This document shows positions 60,501 through 64,000 of a DNA stretch of 64,000 nucleotides, piece after piece (positions within the stretch are counted from its first letter, which is position 1; the number at the start of each line of letters is the position of its first letter). The position numbers and the translations under genes were made by a program. Below the pieces are notes generated by a model that worked only from the letters and a program-made list of their open reading frames with translations, was not told the DNA's origin and did no database searches. The DNA is from Chamaecyparis obtusa (Eukaryota; Streptophyta; Pinopsida; Cupressales; Cupressaceae). The DNA is taken from contig BSBK01001114.1 of assembly GCA_027943335.1 (NCBI GenBank), forward strand, positions 1 through 64,000, read 5' to 3'.

Positions 60501-60749
60501 TTGCTCACTTTAAAAGGAAATGTCTTGAAGGATGAAATGGGTTAAAACAATCACTTTATTTTTCATCGTACAAAGCAATTATTTGGCAATACCATTCAAA
60601 TGGATTGGAGGAAGCAAGCCAATGCTAAGAAATATGAACTCTTAAAGATGTCATAATAACATTTGGAAATTATAGTTTTAATAAGGAAATAATTCTAGAT
60701 GTTACAAAGAAATGCATTCACTCTAAACGAGACAATTTAAGGTCAATCT
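57559..60749. other. Unclassified non-coding region with repeat features
   Basis: 58490-58640 is the second copy of the repeat at 3700-3890. On the minus strand 'cactataaaaggaggcc' (59868-59884) is a strong TATA context followed by short direct repeats of 'cttgaat' and 'gcttga' (59640-59800), which suggests an LTR or promoter reading leftward. GACC-rich words ('ccttgaccc', 'aggtcaaggtca') cluster at 59150-59240 and 60060-60190. No protein domain recognised; borders not found. Confidence 0.4.
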
Positions 60750-61220
60750 AATAAAAGACTTGAGATATCCATGTCCATCTTGGATCACTAACCAAGTGAC
60801 ATGGGATGAACATATGAAAGATGTCAAATTCAAGAGGAATTCCCACAATAATCCAAACTACAGGCCATCTACACAAGGAGGATCTAAAAGATGCCTTCGA
60901 GATACAACCCAAGCAACCCAAGCTAGGGTGTCAAGAATTGGATCCCATAAATAAGGATATAGTGGTTGCAAGGACATTCATGGTGGCTTGGTAAGAGAAT
61001 ATTTTCATGTATAGTATTTTCTATTTCATAAAAATGGTCATGAAAAACTTGTGAGTTAATTATATCTTAAATTTGGTTATATTTGTTTATGTAGGTTCAC
61101 CAATTTCAAAATGAATCTTCATATGAGGACCTAAAATATGTTTTACTACATGGTTCTCAAGGCCCTCAACAACATATGCTAGATCGAGTGGAGAAATCAG
61201 TTGCTAGTCATGAATCTGAG
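60750..61220 (+). pseudogene. CACTA-type Transposase_24-like exons
   Basis: Block 1 (about 60750-60990) reads RYPCPSWITNQVTWDEHMKD, then NSHNNPNYRPSTQGGSKRC, with a TAA at 60952 and a GTAAGA donor at 60991. Block 2 (61095-61220, 42 codons, fully open) lies between GTAG and GTAAGT and reads QNESSYEDLKYVLLHGS. The order Trp, then a Ser/Asn/Arg run and GGS resembles Transposase_24 (Ptta/En-Spm) proteins, the second gene product of many CACTA elements. The intron is phase 0 and 104 bp, like those at 2847-3279. Identity is tentative. Confidence 0.4.
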
Positions 61221-61450
61221 GTAAGTTCTTTATAACATTATATGGCTTATGCAATAATTTAATTAGAGGCATTATTTTATTTTAATAAGTTAAATTATGT
61301 TGTGTATTATGTGTTATTTTAATAAGTTAATTAGTATGTAGTATTTTATTACATTTTGGTCATGTGATACCTCTATTATCCTACACAAGCATCAAGATGA
61401 ATTTGAGCCTCCTATACCAAAGTATAAACTCCCATTTTGATACTAACAAT

Positions 61451-62866
61451 TGTATCATCCTAAAAAGTAATTACCCTTAATTAGGTGCTCATTTTAGCCT
61501 CATTTTAGTATTATATGGGTTCCCACATTGATTGCACGCTCTCCTAATGCTTATTGGACCCTAAAATTAATAGTATAAGTCCTATATTGATTAAATTTAT
61601 TCAAAACTTTAGGTTAGCCCTTATTTCTAAGTGTGCTCCTCTATTTTTTCCTCCAATCAAATAATGCATTTAATCACCTAGGCCCTATATACTTATTTGT
61701 GGCCTTCATGACCTGTCCCAACTGTGAAATGAGCCATACTTGGAAACCCCACACATACCTCATATCTTTGGCACCCATGTCAAATGTGGGCTCATTCTCC
61801 CAGGTAAATGTCACCATTGATGACATGTCCTAGGTGGATGGGGCTCAAATTTGGCTTGGAGGCCCATGTCAGGGTCTTGGGGGAATCCAATCTCGTGGTC
61901 AACCTGCTTAATTATTAACCCCCTAAATGATGTGTTATGTATATAAACCCCTATCTCTCCTAACTTTAACATTCATTGCTATTGGCAAGCATTCATGATC
62001 AAGAATTAATCAAGCAATTAGATTTCAAGAGCATTCTCAAGGTCTTCAAACATCCAAGTCTTCAATCCTTCAAAGAATTCTTCTCGTTCTTCATCAAGCA
62101 TTATGAGAAACTACAACATCCATTATCCAAGGCATATCTTTCATGATTTCCTTTTGGGTTTTTATGGAGTTCAAGCTATTGCATAAAGCATTTGTGGTCA
62201 TATCCAAAGAAGCATTGCATCATCAATGCATGAGGTAATTCAAATCTAGCTTCTATTTCATCTTTCCTTATGCAATTTTATTTCATTTTCAAGGTTGATT
62301 CCTAAATAAGGGGTTTGATTAAGGAAAAACCCCTTAACCAACATTCTTCCCCATTTTTCTATGTATAGGAATAGGTCATGGAGCTACCGAAACTTTTTTG
62401 GGTAAATCAGGAATTATCGAACGATCCCTGAAAAATTCAAATGAAAACACTAGGGACAAGTTGTCATTATCGTCATGTCTTAGGTACATGTTTCCATTGC
62501 TAACATGTACCCTATATTTTGAGCCTAGATTTGGCAGGAAGCCAGATTACAGTCTCCAGGTCTCAGATCTATAGTTATGGGTCATTCTAGGATTCTGATA
62601 ATCGAGAATTCAAGTCTGAAAACTCACTTCTCCTATTTCATTTCTAGGTGCATTCAAATTATTTGCCATTCCCTTTTACACTAGTTTTATCAGTTGGATT
62701 AGATCAGATCTGTTCTTATTTACTCTCTTGCATATTAATATCATTCCTCTCTTTCTCAATTCTAAGCAACAAATGAATAAAAACACTTCAAGCACATATA
62801 TTGCATTGGCATCTTTCTTATCAAGTGGTGTTAATCATATTTGTCTTGAGGTAGTTTCGTATTCAT
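61451..62866 (+). mobile_element. Truncated LTR of the 17888-53194 family
   Basis: Starts tgtatcatcctaaaaagtaa and follows the other LTR copies, including the TATA box at 61940, to 'tagtttcgtattc', where homology stops about 80 bp short of the LTR end. There is no internal region on either side, so it is a truncated solo LTR or a fragment. Confidence 0.82.
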
Positions 62867-64000
62867 CTAGTTTTAGTAAATACATAATGTTTGAAAAGGA
62901 TCTTCGTGTTAATGTAATGTATCACTTTTAGAGTCATCTTCATCCATACTAAACTTATTAATATCTTCATTATTCTCATTGATATCAAAGTCTTTTTTTA
63001 GTTTTTATTTATTCTGACATTTTCCATCCTATATAGCATTTTTTACTTAATCAATAAAATCCCACATAATAATATTTGTTCATACAAATCTGCTCTAAAT
63101 GCATTCCTATATTCAAATAATCTTTTAAGATTAATAGTAAAAGTTATTATTTTATCACCAGGTCATGTTAATACTCTTTGTAAATTATTCATATTACCTA
63201 TATATTAATGATAGACCTAGTCAATCCTATTTGAGCTCTTTTTTATCCCAATTCCCAAATTTGAGAAAATGCAATTCTAAGTGAAACAAGTCTTTCCTCT
63301 AAAGTTATTAGAATTTGTACACATTGCATTGGTTTATTAGTTTGAATATTGAATGGTGTTGTAGACCTAGGAAGCATGGAACATGTTAGTACCATATTAC
63401 ATACTTAACAAAATAGAATTTGTGCACATAATATCACTACATTTTATTGTTTTTCAATATGTTCCTTTCTATTTATCCCTTGAAGTACCCAAGTCTTTCT
63501 TGAAATACAATAATTGACCAATTTTTCAAATGCATGTTTTGGCATGTTCTAAACTATTTTTTCAGTTTTTAAATTTGATTTTGTAGGAATCATTTTTTAA
63601 TTATTACATATTTCTATTTGATTTTATGAAATGATGTATCATCATTTTTTGCTTTATTTTTCTTTTCATAGATTGCATGAATTGATTTTGAATGTTATTC
63701 ATAATCTTTTGTTTACCATATTGAAGTGTCATTTTTTGTTCTTCCCAATGTTTTGTATTTGTAACTTAAGAGTGACTCAAAATTTCATTAAAGGGGACCA
63801 TGAAACATCATAGAATATGATTCTAGGTGGTGTAATTACTAATTGAAGTGCAAGTAAGTTTTGTCTATTATCATTGAACAAAGATATATAGTTATATTTA
63901 CAGTCATTTGGATAGCCAATAGTCCAATTTCTTCATATTTTTTTAGTATTATTATAGTTTTTTTGGTATTCTATGTAAATGTGTCTTTACATCATGTACT
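62867..64000. other. AT-rich non-coding stretch
   Basis: No domain, RNA gene or repeat recognised up to the window end. Confidence 0.4.

Overview
This window is repeat-rich nuclear DNA from a seed plant with a large genome. It consists of several generations of transposable elements nested in one another. I found no intact host gene, tRNA, rRNA or CRISPR array. Plant origin follows from Ty1/copia elements primed by initiator-Met tRNA, a Tat-lineage Ty3/gypsy element with an archaeal-type RNase H and an antisense plant mobile domain ORF, and CACTA proteins with a DUF4216 domain. A gymnosperm is plausible from the repeat load and degraded elements, but this is inference.

Layout from left to right. 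(1) 568-3612: relic of a CACTA (En/Spm) transposon, with a DUF4216 exon followed by a chain of small phase-0 exons. (2) About 4063-17764: a copia-type LTR element with no recognisable gag-pol. It is split at 6268-16330 by a 10.06-kb DNA transposon with 35-bp terminal inverted repeats, a four-exon transposase-like gene, palindrome-rich subterminal regions and about 4.7 kb of tandem arrays. Its 3' LTR carries a further 959-bp TIR element at 16566-17524. (3) 17888-53194: a gypsy-type element bounded by CTTTT duplications. It hosts a copia element (19306-25036, TSD GGGAA) in its 5' LTR, a gag-only LTR element (27821-32776, TSD GGATT) in its body, and a 17.6-kb Tat-lineage gypsy (35433-53071, TSD ATTAC) in its 3' LTR. 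The gag-only element itself hosts a minus-strand non-autonomous LTR element (27984-30448, TSD ATACC). (4) 54148-57553: a second non-autonomous LTR element (TSD TTTAT) whose interior is homologous to that of 27984-30448. (5) 60750-61220: exons resembling a CACTA-type Transposase_24 protein. (6) 61451-62866: a third, truncated LTR of the 17888-53194 family.

All recognisable protein-coding regions are transposon genes and most are broken by stops or frameshifts. The best-preserved domains are the copia reverse transcriptase/RNase H at 22417-24078, the Tat gag-protease and reverse transcriptase at 38584-44510, and the transposase-like gene at 8029-10573. Matching target-site duplications give a clear relative order of insertion. 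The least familiar object, and my main candidate for something not well described, is the 6268-16330 transposon.
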